Shown: positions 8,968-21,229 of the stretch, piece after piece | How positions within the stretch are numbered: position 1 is the stretch's first letter | How the letters are laid out: every line of letters starts with the position of its first letter | NCBI GenBank assembly: GCA_022690815.1 | Contig: JALCZJ010000003.1 | Location: 1 to 64,000 of the forward strand | Length of the DNA: 64,000 bases | Direction of reading: 5' to 3' | Source of the DNA: Ferrimicrobium sp. | GTDB taxonomy: Bacteria > Actinomycetota > Acidimicrobiia > Acidimicrobiales > Acidimicrobiaceae | Notes under the pieces: model-generated | Database searches by the model: none | What the model was told of the DNA's origin: nothing | The model's input: the letters and a program-made list of their open reading frames with translations, nothing else | Made by a program: the position numbers and the translations under genes

Positions 8968-9442
8968 TCAAGCGTGGTTCGCCAATAGGGAGGATATCGA
9001 TTGGGTAACCGACCAGCTCGGTCGGGTCCCGAAGATTCCGTTCCGCACGGTGACCAGATCGGTCGATGGCTACCCGATCGTGATCGAGTTGGCCCCTTAT
9101 GACCAGGATCAGACGCCACAGTCGAACAGGTTTTGGTTGGTTGAGCGTCGACTGGTGTCCGCCGTCGCACGCCTTGAGTCTCAAGGAGGGGTGCGTCGAG
9201 CAGCGTCGTCAGTTGATCCTGGCGCACTCGATCTCGCCAACCAGAGCTATCGAAGCGGGCGCCATGAACTTCCCCACATGTTTGGCCGAGGCGTAGGCGG
9301 TGCACGCGCTGGTGTAAAGTGTCTGCATGCCCATGTTGCCTTTCACCTCGCGGGAGGCTTCACCCCAGTTGGTGTCTGGACGATGTGGTGGCTGTATCAG
9401 TCGGACCGTCAGCTTCTCACGACGCTCTTCGGCCCGACATAG
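8948..9442 (+). CDS. DUF501 family protein
   Basis: This protein of about 164 residues matches the DUF501 family of actinobacteria: the region around YPIVIELAPY, the FWLVERRLVSAVARLESQGG segment and the C-terminal GVGGARAGVKCLHAHVA block with its Cys and His residues are conserved features. Its biochemical function is unknown. The GTG start at 8948 overlaps the end of coxG by 20 bases and lies near the expected N-terminus; I see no clear ribosome-binding site, so the start is uncertain. In other actinobacteria DUF501 genes often lie near enolase and septum genes, which are absent here. Confidence 0.75.
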   Translation: MVVDEDSQAWFANREDIDWVTDQLGRVPKIPFRTVTRSVDGYPIVIELAPYDQDQTPQSNRFWLVERRLVSAVARLESQGGVRRAASSVDPGALDLANQSYRSGRHELPHMFGRGVGGARAGVKCLHAHVAFHLAGGFTPVGVWTMWWLYQSDRQLLTTLFGPT

Positions 9443-9448
9443 CCGTGC

Positions 9449-9531
9449 GCCCGGATGGCGGAATGGTAGACGCAGGGGGCTTAAACCCCCCGGACCTTTG
9501 GGTCATGCGGGTTCGACTCCCGCTCCGGGTA
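9449..9531 (+). tRNA. tRNA-Leu (anticodon TAA)
   Basis: The 83 bases fold as a class II tRNA. The acceptor stem pairs GCCCGGA with TCCGGGT, the anticodon stem GGGGG/CCCCC encloses loop CTTAAAC (anticodon TAA), a long variable arm follows, and the T-arm is GCGGG-TTCGACT-CCCGC. The discriminator is A, as expected for leucine. CCA is not fully encoded (ACCG follows the acceptor stem). Confidence 0.95.
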
Positions 9532-9605
9532 CCGCTCGTTGATTGAACCTTTCGGAATACCGTTAGGGGTATAGTGGTTGTAACTGGTAACGAGAAAGGG
9601 TGACG

Positions 9606-9983
9606 ATGGCAACGCAGAATTTGACGGCAGCAGACTTTAACGAAACCGTCGAAGAGAACGGTATCGTTCTCGTCGATTTCTGGGCAGCGTGGTGCGGGCC
9701 ATGTAGGGCCTTCGCCCCGGTCTACGAAGAGCTCTCGGAGGAGCATCCCGATATTGTCTTTGGCAAAGTGGATACTGAGGCTGAGCGCGAGTTGGCACAG
9801 GCGTTCCAGATCATGTCGATCCCTACGCTGATGGCCTTCCGTGATCAGGTGCTGCTCTATGCACAGCCTGGGGCGCTACCGCGTCAAGCCTTGGCCGAGA
9901 TTATTGCCCAGGTCGAAGCTCTGGACATGGATGAGGTTCGGCGCCAAATCGCCGAACAGGAGGCTGCCACCAGCCAACAGTAA
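9606..9983 (+). CDS. Thioredoxin
   Basis: This 125-residue thioredoxin-fold protein has the active site WCGPC in VDFWAAWCGPCRAF and the conserved cis-proline loop SIPTLMAF. It is slightly longer than E. coli thioredoxin because of a charged C-terminal tail (DEVRRQIAEQEAATSQQ). It should reduce protein disulfides in the cytoplasm. The ATG at 9606 has AGAAAGGG five bases upstream; a GTG two codons earlier would overlap that site and is less likely. The serine-hydrolase gene follows after 14 bases and is probably co-transcribed. Confidence 0.92.
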   Translation: MATQNLTAADFNETVEENGIVLVDFWAAWCGPCRAFAPVYEELSEEHPDIVFGKVDTEAERELAQAFQIMSIPTLMAFRDQVLLYAQPGALPRQALAEIIAQVEALDMDEVRRQIAEQEAATSQQ

Positions 9984-9997
9984 ATAGGCTGAACTCC

Positions 9998-10861
9998 ATG
10001 ACACTGACGATCGAGGACTATCTTGAGACGGGTGAGTCGCTCGCGTTTGGTCGGCTCACCGATGCCGACGCGGTGGTCGGTGGCTCCTATGGGGAGATTG
10101 TTCCTAGACCTTGGGCGTCGGTCTCGAAACTCGTGGCTGCGGTAGGTGTTCACATTGGGATCGAGGATGGTTCTCTTGCCCTCGGTTCGGGCTTGGGGAA
10201 TTTCGATATCCCTGTGGAGGAGTTGTTATCGCACTCCTCCGGACTTGCCACTGGTGAGGCTAACGATCCCCGGCTGGTTGCGCCAGACAACATCGAGCCA
10301 TCAATCGCACCGCGTACCAGGCGGATCTACTCCAACATTGGTTATGAGCTGCTTGGCAGAGGGTTAGAGAGAGTGTCATCGATGACCTATCGCGACTACA
10401 TCCGTGAGGCTGTTTTCGAGCCAGCGGGGATGGCTGGTGCGAGTGTGGACCCGGAGCTTGCCACCACCGGAGCCGCTTTTGGCCTCTCGGGAACCATCGA
10501 CGACCTTGTCAAGTTGGTACGGGTCTTGAGCGTTCCCTCGATCCTTGCCGATGTGTCGTTGTTGCGGTTACGGACGCCCTTCCTGGGGGAGTTGCCCGGG
10601 GTATTGCCAGGCTTTGGATTGCAGACCCCCAACCCGTGGGGCCTTGGTGCAGAGGTGCGGGGCCACAAGGTGGCGCACTGGATGGGAACTCTCGTCTCGG
10701 AGGCAAGCTATGGCCACTTTGGCCAGAGTGGATCCTATCTGTGGATCGATCCCTCGCAGCAATGCTTCGCGGTGTTTCTCGGTGCAAAGCCCTTTGGTGC
10801 CTGGGCGAAGGAGCGCTGGCCAAGCATCAACGACGCGGTCATACGCGCGATGAATGGATAA
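9998..10861 (+). CDS. Beta-lactamase-fold serine hydrolase (class C type)
   Basis: This 287-residue protein of the class C beta-lactamase/esterase family has the SxxK motif (SVSK, residues 41-44) and the YxN motif (YSN in RIYSNIGYELLG). It lacks an obvious signal peptide, so it is probably a cytoplasmic esterase or peptidase, not a drug-inactivating enzyme. It follows thioredoxin closely. Its substrate cannot be told from sequence. Confidence 0.78.
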   Translation: MTLTIEDYLETGESLAFGRLTDADAVVGGSYGEIVPRPWASVSKLVAAVGVHIGIEDGSLALGSGLGNFDIPVEELLSHSSGLATGEANDPRLVAPDNIEPSIAPRTRRIYSNIGYELLGRGLERVSSMTYRDYIREAVFEPAGMAGASVDPELATTGAAFGLSGTIDDLVKLVRVLSVPSILADVSLLRLRTPFLGELPGVLPGFGLQTPNPWGLGAEVRGHKVAHWMGTLVSEASYGHFGQSGSYLWIDPSQQCFAVFLGAKPFGAWAKERWPSINDAVIRAMNG

Positions 10862-10981
10862 TGGCGCGTGTCGATTACGGTGGTGGACAGCCACCATTTG
10901 CGATAGTATGGTCGAGCTCCGGGCGCCTGTTCAGCGGATAACGAGGTCTCCTTGCTAACCTGGTGCCAAGGAGGATGATGC

Positions 10982-12382
10982 ATGACCCGACTTAGCGGTG
11001 ACCATGAAGCAAAGGAAATGTCAGAGGGAATCAAAGTTAATCCGATCTACGCCGATGGCGACGATCACGAAATTCCAAAATATCAGATACCTGCTGTTGG
11101 CATGAGCGCTCGTACCGCCTATCAGATGATCAGTGATGAGATTGACCTTGATGGCTCTGCGCGTTTAAATCTGGCGACCTTTGTGACCACATGGATGGAG
11201 CCTGAAGCTGATCAACTCTATCTGGAGGCGGTCGACAAGAACATCGTCGACAAGGACGAATACCCGCAAACTGCGGCGATCGAGGATCGGTGCATCGCTA
11301 TGATCGGCGATCTCTGGCATGCCCCTGATCCGTCGAACGTGATTGGAACCTCCACCACCGGATCTTCGGAGGCCTGTATGTTGGCTGGGCTTGCGCTCAA
11401 GCGACGTTGGATGGCAAAACGACGCGCAGAAGGTAAAGATGTGGGACGACCCAATATCGTCTTTAGCTCTTCGGTGCAGGTCGTGTGGGAGAAGTTTGCG
11501 AATTACTTCGAGGTGGAGCCACGCTATGTCCCCATTACTCGAGAGGAGCCATTCCTGACTCCGCGCGGTGTGCTCGACGCGGTCGACGAGAATACCATTG
11601 GTGTGGTACCGATCCTCGGGGTGACCTATACCGGCATCTACGAGCCAATCGCCGCGATCGCCCGAGCGCTTGATGATCTCGCTGCCTCTGGCGGGCTTGA
11701 TATCCCCATCCATGTCGATGCGGCCTCTGGTGGCTTTGTGGCCCCATTTCTCCAACCCGAACTGGTATGGGACTTTGCGTTGGAGCGCGTTCATTCGATC
11801 AACACCTCGGGCCATAAGTATGGATTGGTCTATCCAGGACTCGGTTGGGTGTTGTGGCGAAGCAAGGACCTATTGCCCGAGGAGTTGATCTTCAAGGTCT
11901 CGTACCTTGGTGGAGAGATGCCCACGTTCGGACTCAATTTCTCGCGTCCAGGAGCACAGGTGCTATTGCAGTACTATAACCTGATTCGCCTGGGGTTTGA
12001 GGGTTATCGTCGCGTTCAGCGTGGCTCACAGCAAACGGCGGCGATGATTGCAGACGGCCTTGATGATCTTCCTTCGATGTCGGTGATCGCGCGCGGGGAT
12101 GAATTGCCGGTCGTGGCCTGGATGAAGACCGCTGATTCGAATCCCAACTGGAACCTCCACCACCTCTCCTCGAAGCTGCGTGAGCGCGGCTGGCAGGTGC
12201 CGGTCTATCCGATGCCCGACAACCTCTCAGATGAGTTGATCATGCGCGCGGTTTTGCGCAACGGCTTCCGGAGCGATCTCGCTGCGTTGTTCGTCGATGA
12301 CCTCAAGCGGGCGGTTGAAGAGCTTGATGATCTCGATGCTCCCATGCCGACATCGTCACAGGTGAATGGCTTTCACCATTAG
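10982..12382 (+). CDS. gadB: Glutamate decarboxylase
   Basis: This 466-residue PLP enzyme of the group II decarboxylases converts glutamate to GABA and consumes a proton. The PLP-binding lysine is in NTSGHKYG (around residue 279), with HVDAASGGFVAPF upstream and GTSTTGSSEACMLAGLA near the N-terminus, all typical of GadA/GadB. Length matches the family. The start has AAGGAGG at the right distance. In other bacteria GadB works with an antiporter (GadC) in acid resistance; none is adjacent here, so the role could also be metabolic. It stands apart from its neighbours with about 120 bases upstream. Confidence 0.93.
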   Translation: MTRLSGDHEAKEMSEGIKVNPIYADGDDHEIPKYQIPAVGMSARTAYQMISDEIDLDGSARLNLATFVTTWMEPEADQLYLEAVDKNIVDKDEYPQTAAIEDRCIAMIGDLWHAPDPSNVIGTSTTGSSEACMLAGLALKRRWMAKRRAEGKDVGRPNIVFSSSVQVVWEKFANYFEVEPRYVPITREEPFLTPRGVLDAVDENTIGVVPILGVTYTGIYEPIAAIARALDDLAASGGLDIPIHVDAASGGFVAPFLQPELVWDFALERVHSINTSGHKYGLVYPGLGWVLWRSKDLLPEELIFKVSYLGGEMPTFGLNFSRPGAQVLLQYYNLIRLGFEGYRRVQRGSQQTAAMIADGLDDLPSMSVIARGDELPVVAWMKTADSNPNWNLHHLSSKLRERGWQVPVYPMPDNLSDELIMRAVLRNGFRSDLAALFVDDLKRAVEELDDLDAPMPTSSQVNGFHH

Positions 12383-12527
12383 GGTAACATCGCTGCTGTG
12401 ATGAACCATTATTGGTGGTGCGCGACGAGAGGGTATGGTGGAACCGTCTCGTCGCCTGCCATCTCTTGGGATCTGTCGTGCGTGGGGACAGATCAGTGGA
12501 TACACAGCGAATGGAGGTGACGAAGCG

Positions 12528-13136
12528 ATGCTTGACCGAGCTCATGATCCAAAGGAGAGGGATCTGCCCAGTCGGATGCTTGACGATGTTGGTGGGATCA
12601 AGGCGCTAGCGCATCCACTCCGGCTTGCACTCATTGACCTTCTGGGACAGCACGAGACGCTGACGGCTGCCGAGGCGGCCCGCTTGCTGGACACGACGGC
12701 GGCCAATTGCTCCTTCCATCTACGCCAACTGGCCAAGCACGATTTTGTCGAGCCGGTCGAGGTCCAGAGCCGACGTGAACATCCATGGCGTCTGAAGTAT
12801 CTCGGCATCACGGTAGCCGACGATGCTGGAGAGGTGACCGTGGGTTTCAATGCCCTGGCCGAACAGGTGACAGCCGCGATCATCGAGCGATACCGTGCGC
12901 ATCGACGATTTGCCACCCAGCTCTCTGAGGAGTGGCGCAACGTCTGTGGCCTCTCCGAGGGGACGGGCTGGCTCACCGTAGGGGAACTCGCCGAGCTTGA
13001 CAGCCATTTTAGCGAGCTCGCCGAGCTGGCAACCGCAAGGGCGCACGGTTACAGCGAGATCCCAAGCGACGCCCGACGGGTAGATATTGCCCAGTTTGTC
13101 CTGTTACTCGATCCACCCTCACCTGACACCGAGTAA
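12528..13136 (+). CDS. Winged-helix transcriptional regulator, ArsR-like
   Basis: This protein of about 202 residues has an N-terminal winged helix-turn-helix of the ArsR/HTH_20 type (IKALAHPLRLALIDLL, then TAAEAARLLDTTAANCSFHL as the recognition region). The C-terminal 120 residues have no family I recognise. There is no visible ArsR metal-binding cysteine pair, so metal sensing is unlikely. I chose the ATG at 12528 because GGAGG precedes it; an in-frame ATG at 12435 would add 31 residues that do not resemble the fold. Its target is unknown. Confidence 0.75.
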   Translation: MLDRAHDPKERDLPSRMLDDVGGIKALAHPLRLALIDLLGQHETLTAAEAARLLDTTAANCSFHLRQLAKHDFVEPVEVQSRREHPWRLKYLGITVADDAGEVTVGFNALAEQVTAAIIERYRAHRRFATQLSEEWRNVCGLSEGTGWLTVGELAELDSHFSELAELATARAHGYSEIPSDARRVDIAQFVLLLDPPSPDTE

Positions 13137-13300
13137 TCGCCCGCCTCAAGGGCTGCCATCTCGTTTGGCCACGGTGAGAATTGCTCATTGAGGTGCTGAT
13201 ACCTCGACCCGATCGGGGAGAGTGACTTCGACCAACGGACCAGCAAACAACACTGGCCAGGTGAGACTGGTCGCCTCGCGATGGTGGGTTGCGTCTATGT

Positions 13301-14524
13301 TTAGCTCGTCAGTGCGGGAACCAGCAAACGGTGAATCTCGTGTCCGAATGCGTAGGCACTTGAAGGGATGAGTTGAGTCATAAAGATGACGGTGAGCTGG
13401 TCTCGTGGCGCGATGAAGAAGTTGGTGCTGGCCATGCCGCCCCAGCCAAACTCGGCATCGAGGGTGAAGTTCTTTGCGGCGGTGGGGTTGGTGGCCACGG
13501 AGACGCCAAGGCCAAAACCCTCACCGGGGATGTCGATTGGTTGGGGGCGATAGCGACAAAGATCGAGTGCATCAGCGCCACCAGGTAAATGATTGGTTGT
13601 CATGAGATCGACCGTGCGGGGTCCAAGGATGCGATGTCCCTCAAAGGCGCCCCGGTGCATGAGCATGAGTGCAAAGCGAAGGTAGTCGTCGAGCGTGGAG
13701 TAGAGGCCTCCGCCACCAAGATCAACTGGGGCTACGCGGCGTTCAGGTACCGCTCCACCAAGGCGTTGCATGCCGTCACTCTCGGTTCTCAGGAAGAGGG
13801 CACCGGCTCGTTCAAGTTGTTCAGAGTCGAGCTCAAAAGTCGTATTGGTCATCTGGAGCGGATCAAAGATGGTCTCTTGTAGATACTGGGCCAGCGACGT
13901 GTTGGAGACTACTTCGATGAGCCTGCCGACGACGTCGGTGGCGACCGAGTAATTCCAGGCGGTTCCGGGGTCAAAGAGAAGACCGAGTTGCGCATACCGG
14001 TCCACTAGGGCTTCAAGGGTGATGTCGGCGGGCAGACTGAATTCGGAGACGTGCTGGCGATAGAGAGCGTCCAGAATGGTTTGATTGTGAAATCCATAGG
14101 TCAAGCCCGCGGTGTGGGTCAGTAGGTGCCAGACACGCACCGGCTCGGTCGCTGGTCGATAGAGGGGTTCCAAGAGCGAACCGCCGACGAGGACGTTGAT
14201 GTTTTTGAAGGATGGGATGTAGTCACCCACCTCGTCGTTGAGATCGATGAGTCCGGCTTCGACGAGCGTCAAAAGTGCGGTCGAAGTAATCGGCTTCGTC
14301 ATCGAATAGATGCGATATAGCGTCGAATCCTGGATCGGCGTTTGGTTGAGCGGGTCCGCCATGCCGTAGTGATGGCGAAGGGCTACCGCGTCGTCTCGCG
14401 CGATCAGGAGTGCGAATCCTGGTATCTTGCCAGCGTCGACATAGTGTTCCAGATGGGCGGTGAGCCGCTCGATTTGTGGACGATATAGGCCTGCCTCTTC
14501 GAGTGAGGTGATCTCAATTGGCAT
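13301..14524 (-). CDS. Beta-lactamase-fold serine hydrolase / esterase
   Basis: This 407-residue serine hydrolase of the class C beta-lactamase family resembles bacterial EstB-like esterases. The nucleophile motif is SMTK (residues 74-77) and the tyrosine motif is WNYSVATD; a GWGG segment near the C-terminus takes the place of the KTG box. No signal peptide is visible. It shows only family-level resemblance to the shorter hydrolase at 9998. It lies 20 bases downstream of the nicotinate phosphoribosyltransferase gene on the same strand and may be read from the same promoter. Confidence 0.82.
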   Translation of the reverse strand: MPIEITSLEEAGLYRPQIERLTAHLEHYVDAGKIPGFALLIARDDAVALRHHYGMADPLNQTPIQDSTLYRIYSMTKPITSTALLTLVEAGLIDLNDEVGDYIPSFKNINVLVGGSLLEPLYRPATEPVRVWHLLTHTAGLTYGFHNQTILDALYRQHVSEFSLPADITLEALVDRYAQLGLLFDPGTAWNYSVATDVVGRLIEVVSNTSLAQYLQETIFDPLQMTNTTFELDSEQLERAGALFLRTESDGMQRLGGAVPERRVAPVDLGGGGLYSTLDDYLRFALMLMHRGAFEGHRILGPRTVDLMTTNHLPGGADALDLCRYRPQPIDIPGEGFGLGVSVATNPTAAKNFTLDAEFGWGGMASTNFFIAPRDQLTVIFMTQLIPSSAYAFGHEIHRLLVPALTS

Positions 14525-14544
14525 GGGGCTCCTTTCGACAGTGC

Positions 14545-15855
14545 TCAGGCGTGGAGGGTGCCTGGGCCGATGTAGTGGCAGGTGAACAGGGGTGATGTCG
14601 CAGCTAGGACCTCAGCCGCGGGACCGAGTTCAGCCAGCGAGTCCCGGTGGATGCGACGCCAGCGTTCGATGTCGTCGTCGATGACCGGGTCACCGTGCAC
14701 AATGAGCGGAATCTGCAATTCTTGAAGCTCGTCGGCGGAGGTAGGGCTAAGCGCGGTTGTGGGATCGAGCGAGAACTCGTCGATCACCCGCTTTGCTCTC
14801 GTCCTTCGATACGCTGTCTTCGCTCCGCCATCGGAGGTTTTGGATTCCGATTGTTTTGCTACGGCGATACGTTCACCGCCACGTTCGATCGCAACAAGTT
14901 TGTAGACAAAGCCTGCGGTCGGGACACCTGATCCGGTGACCAGCTTGGTCCCAACCCCAAAGCCATCGATTGGGGCTCCGCTGAGCTGTGCAATCGCGGC
15001 TTCGTCCAGGTCACCCGAGACGATAATCTGGGTCTTGGTTGCAGAGAGCGAGTCCAACAGCTTACGTGCCCCTACCGCGGTCGTCGCTGGATCGCCAGAG
15101 TCGATTCGGATCGCAGCCAACGACGGCCCAAAGGTCTCGATGGCGGTGCGTATCCCGTTCATCGTGTCGTAGGTATCGACCAGTGCCGTCGTTGCATCCC
15201 CCATGACGGCCTTCTGAGCACGAAATGCGCCGGCCTCGCTGTCGTGGGCAAGAATGATGGCATGCCCCATCGTTCCCGCTGTTGGGATCGCATACCGCCG
15301 TCCGGCCGCGAGGTTTGATGTTGCACTAAAGCCAGCGATATAGGCTGCTCTGGCGGCAGTGACGGCGGCGTCCTCGTTGGTCCTTCGTGAGCCCATCTCG
15401 ATGAGTGCTCGACCTTGGGCTGCGAGCGTCATCCTGGAGGCAGCGGTGGCGATGGCCGAATCGAAGTTGAGGACCGAGAGCAGGAGCGTCTCGAGGATGA
15501 GCCCCTCGCCAAAGCTTGCCTCGACGCGCAGCACCGGCGAGAAGGGAAAATAGACCTCACCATCGGGGTAAGCGAAAATCGATCCGGAGAATCGAAAATT
15601 AGTGAGATAATCTATGGTCTCCCTGGAGCAGATCGAGTTGCGTTCAAGGTAGTCGAGTTCCATCGCTTGGAATCTGAAGCGATCCAGGAGGGTCGCGAGT
15701 CTTGCTGAGCCAGCGATCACTCCGTAGCCTCGGTCGCCAAGTCCTCGTCCGAAGATCTCGAAGGTCGCACGTCGCGAGGCGATCCCGCTCTGGAGCGCAG
15801 CCTCAAGCATGGTGAGTTCGTAACGATCGGTGAGGAGGGCCGTTGTGTCAGCCAT
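14545..15855 (-). CDS. pncB: Nicotinate phosphoribosyltransferase
   Basis: This enzyme forms nicotinate mononucleotide from nicotinate and PRPP in the NAD salvage pathway. The start (MADTTALLTDRYELTMLEAA) is the typical N-terminus of actinobacterial NAPRTases; later the phosphate-binding RIDSGD and GVGTKLVTG segments are present. The frame extends 17 codons upstream, but the ATG at 15855 fits the family and overlaps the preceding lgt-like gene by eight bases. The resulting 436 residues are a normal length. Confidence 0.92.
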   Translation of the reverse strand: MADTTALLTDRYELTMLEAALQSGIASRRATFEIFGRGLGDRGYGVIAGSARLATLLDRFRFQAMELDYLERNSICSRETIDYLTNFRFSGSIFAYPDGEVYFPFSPVLRVEASFGEGLILETLLLSVLNFDSAIATAASRMTLAAQGRALIEMGSRRTNEDAAVTAARAAYIAGFSATSNLAAGRRYAIPTAGTMGHAIILAHDSEAGAFRAQKAVMGDATTALVDTYDTMNGIRTAIETFGPSLAAIRIDSGDPATTAVGARKLLDSLSATKTQIIVSGDLDEAAIAQLSGAPIDGFGVGTKLVTGSGVPTAGFVYKLVAIERGGERIAVAKQSESKTSDGGAKTAYRRTRAKRVIDEFSLDPTTALSPTSADELQELQIPLIVHGDPVIDDDIERWRRIHRDSLAELGPAAEVLAATSPLFTCHYIGPGTLHA

Positions 15856-16660
15856 GCGTATCGGCAGCGGCAAGCGGCTCGGGGGCGATGACGATAGCAG
15901 CGTCACGGCCCCGTCTCCTGAAAAGGATGAACATCACGATGATGGAGGCCCCGAGGCTGATGAGGGCGAAGACCTCAACGGCGTCCCAGACACGGGGGAC
16001 CGCCAGCCAGAGATATTCGTCGAAAAAGCGACCGATCGACCAGATCCCGTAGGCGGAAGCGGCAACCGAAAGTGCAGGCATCTTCCACGTTGGGTAGAGC
16101 CGGGCGAGCTGGAGCACGATGAGATAGGTCACGATGGTCTCGAGCGACTGGAAGATCGGTACTGGGATACGGTATCCCACCTCGCCAGCGTACTTCATGC
16201 CGTACCAAGCGGTGGTGGGATGGCCACCACCGGCGTACATGAGTTGTGGACCTAGTAGCCGACCCATCGCCCACGCCGCCAACAGCACGGGTGCGGTGAC
16301 ATCGGCCGCCGTTCGGAAGGAGATCTCTGGATTGTATTTGTGGAGTGCCCACAGCGCTACGATCAGACCGCCAGCAATACCTCCGTAGGACGAGAGGCCC
16401 CCTTGCCAGACTGCGAAAACAAGGATCGGATGTGCGATGTAGTAGCTGATGTTCGCGATGCAGTGAACGGCCCGCGCACCGACGACTGCCATAACGATGA
16501 TCCAAAGAAAAGATTTCTCGAGCCAGGTCGTTGAGAGTCCATAACGGTGAAAGCGTCGGCTGAGATACCAGTAGGCGAACCAGAAGGTGATCCCAAGCCC
16601 AAATCCATAGGTGTGGAGAACGAGTGGCCCGATGTGGAAATCAATTGGTATCGGTCTCAC
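15848..16660 (-). CDS. Prolipoprotein diacylglyceryl transferase-like membrane protein
   Basis: This 270-residue polytopic membrane protein of the Lgt family would transfer diacylglycerol to the lipobox cysteine of prolipoproteins. It begins with the family pattern IGPLVLHTYGFGL, has about seven hydrophobic helices and WQGGLSSYGGIAGG, equivalent to the HGGLAFHGG loop. The usual GRxGNFxNxE region reads GRLLGPQLMYAGGGHPTTAW, and the usual RHPTQLYE reads VPIFQSLETI, so key positions have diverged. It may be a paralogue with another function. The GTG start has CGGAGG nine bases before it. Confidence 0.7.
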   Translation of the reverse strand: MRPIPIDFHIGPLVLHTYGFGLGITFWFAYWYLSRRFHRYGLSTTWLEKSFLWIIVMAVVGARAVHCIANISYYIAHPILVFAVWQGGLSSYGGIAGGLIVALWALHKYNPEISFRTAADVTAPVLLAAWAMGRLLGPQLMYAGGGHPTTAWYGMKYAGEVGYRIPVPIFQSLETIVTYLIVLQLARLYPTWKMPALSVAASAYGIWSIGRFFDEYLWLAVPRVWDAVEVFALISLGASIIVMFILFRRRGRDAAIVIAPEPLAAADTHG

Positions 16661-16764
16661 GTCAAGTTACCTCCGATTGCCTTGCATTAACGTCAAGTCT
16701 AAACCGGCCTGATCGGTATTCGTAGTCACCGTGTGGCCTGGTTGGTTCACAGCCAAGAGCCGGT

Positions 16765-17358
16765 TCACAGCTGAAGATAGGTCAACGGGATATCGCTCGC
16801 CTGCACGAGAACCGAGGAGATCCACCCGGTGAGCTGGTTGATTGCTTCAAGGACCCGATCTTCGTCTTCGATGACCTGCTCGTCAAATGTACAGGTCGTC
16901 TCGTACACGACCTCCGCACTGAGCTCTGATTCCTCAGTGGTAATGTCATAGCTCGTCTCGACCGTCACTCGCTGGAGCTCCATAGGGGCGTTTAAAATCG
17001 TCTGCGCTGAGTGGCGTGGCAGGTGATTGACCAGCTGTTGGGGTGTCATTGGTAGTTCTTGGAGCCCGGTAAACCGAAGCGCCACTTCGATGACGATCTC
17101 GATGGGATCTTCGATCCCGTCACCGATTGACCAGCTGCGATACGATCCCTGACTCCATGTCGGCCACTCGACGGTCAAGTCTGCCCGCACGTGAGGTGGA
17201 GAGGCCTCTCCCGGTAGGCTGTAGGAGGTCTCGAAGGTCAAATCTCCGAGCATCATGTCGTTGTGAAGCTGCTCCTCCAGTCCTGCTCGCTCAAGCATCG
17301 AGGAGCTGAGGGAGGTTTTGAGCGAAGCTATGAAGCGAAGAAAGAGATGATCGAGCAT
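16765..17358 (-). CDS. Hypothetical protein, 197 aa
   Basis: I do not recognise this protein. It is acidic, contains no cysteine, and alternates beta-strand-like stretches with polar residues (EVALRFTGLQ, VTVETSYDITTEE, LSAEVVYETTCTF is the one cysteine-bearing exception near the C-terminus). There is no signal peptide or membrane helix. It is transcribed divergently from the glycerophosphodiesterase gene, with 29 bases between the two starts. Codon use looks like that of its neighbours, which supports a real gene. Confidence 0.6.
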   Translation of the reverse strand: MLDHLFLRFIASLKTSLSSSMLERAGLEEQLHNDMMLGDLTFETSYSLPGEASPPHVRADLTVEWPTWSQGSYRSWSIGDGIEDPIEIVIEVALRFTGLQELPMTPQQLVNHLPRHSAQTILNAPMELQRVTVETSYDITTEESELSAEVVYETTCTFDEQVIEDEDRVLEAINQLTGWISSVLVQASDIPLTYLQL

Positions 17359-17387
17359 TCGCCCACGATTCTAGTCGCTCGAGGAAG

Positions 17388-18150
17388 ATGGACATGACCG
17401 AAGTGATTGACGTTCATGATGTAAGGATTGCAGCACATCGTGGGGGGATGGGTGAGGCGGTTGCCTCGTCGCTGGAGGCGTTTCGACGCGCTGCGGTCGA
17501 TCTCCACGTCGACCTCGAGCTCGATGTCCATCCAACAGCCGATGGTGAGCTCGTCGTATTTCATGATGACCGGCTCGACCCTAGCACCAACGTCAGCGGT
17601 TGGATCCACGACTATTCGATCGACCAGCTCCGCCAGGAGGTCGATCTGAGCGCAGGGGCCGCGCCTGAGCCAGTGGGGATCGCCACGCTTGCCGAGGTGC
17701 TGGCGGTGGCTCAAGAGGTCAACATATCTATCGACATCAAGGAAGACCTGGGTCAAGACTCGTGGGTGGAGGCTCAACTTGGCCGGCTCCTCGAGGACTA
17801 CCATGCCACCCATCGAGCGATCGTCGCCTCGTTCTTGGACCCGCCGCTGCAGCGATTCCGATCCCTGTTCCCTATGGTCGCGACGACGGCCTCATCTCGT
17901 GAGTCGATCAAGTGGTATCAGGACTTTCATAATGACGCAACTTCTGAGCCTGACTATCGCGTCCTTTCACTTCCGATGAAGTTGATGGGAGCGCAATATC
18001 TCACCCCAGAGCTTGTCCAGTGGGCGCACCGACAGCGCCTGAGCGTTTGGGTGTGGACCGTCAACGAGGAGGAGGATCTTCGCCGTATGCAGACCATGGG
18101 TTTTGATACGATCGTGACCGATTACCCGGCGCGCGCTCTGGAGGTGTTGC

Positions 18151-18158
<8 letters not shown>
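17388..18158 (+). CDS. Glycerophosphodiester phosphodiesterase
   Basis: This 256-residue GDPD-family TIM-barrel enzyme would hydrolyse glycerophosphodiesters to glycerol-3-phosphate and an alcohol. The catalytic and metal-binding motifs are visible: AAHRGG near the N-terminus, the Glu and Asp of DLELDVHPT, and VVFHDDRLD. The C-terminal VWTVNEEEDL and TDYPARAL are also typical. Two in-frame ATGs are possible, 17388 and 17394; GAGGAAG is better spaced for the second. No signal peptide is seen, so a cytoplasmic role is likely. The end overlaps mnmA by eight bases. Confidence 0.88.
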
Positions 18159-21229
<3,071 letters not shown>

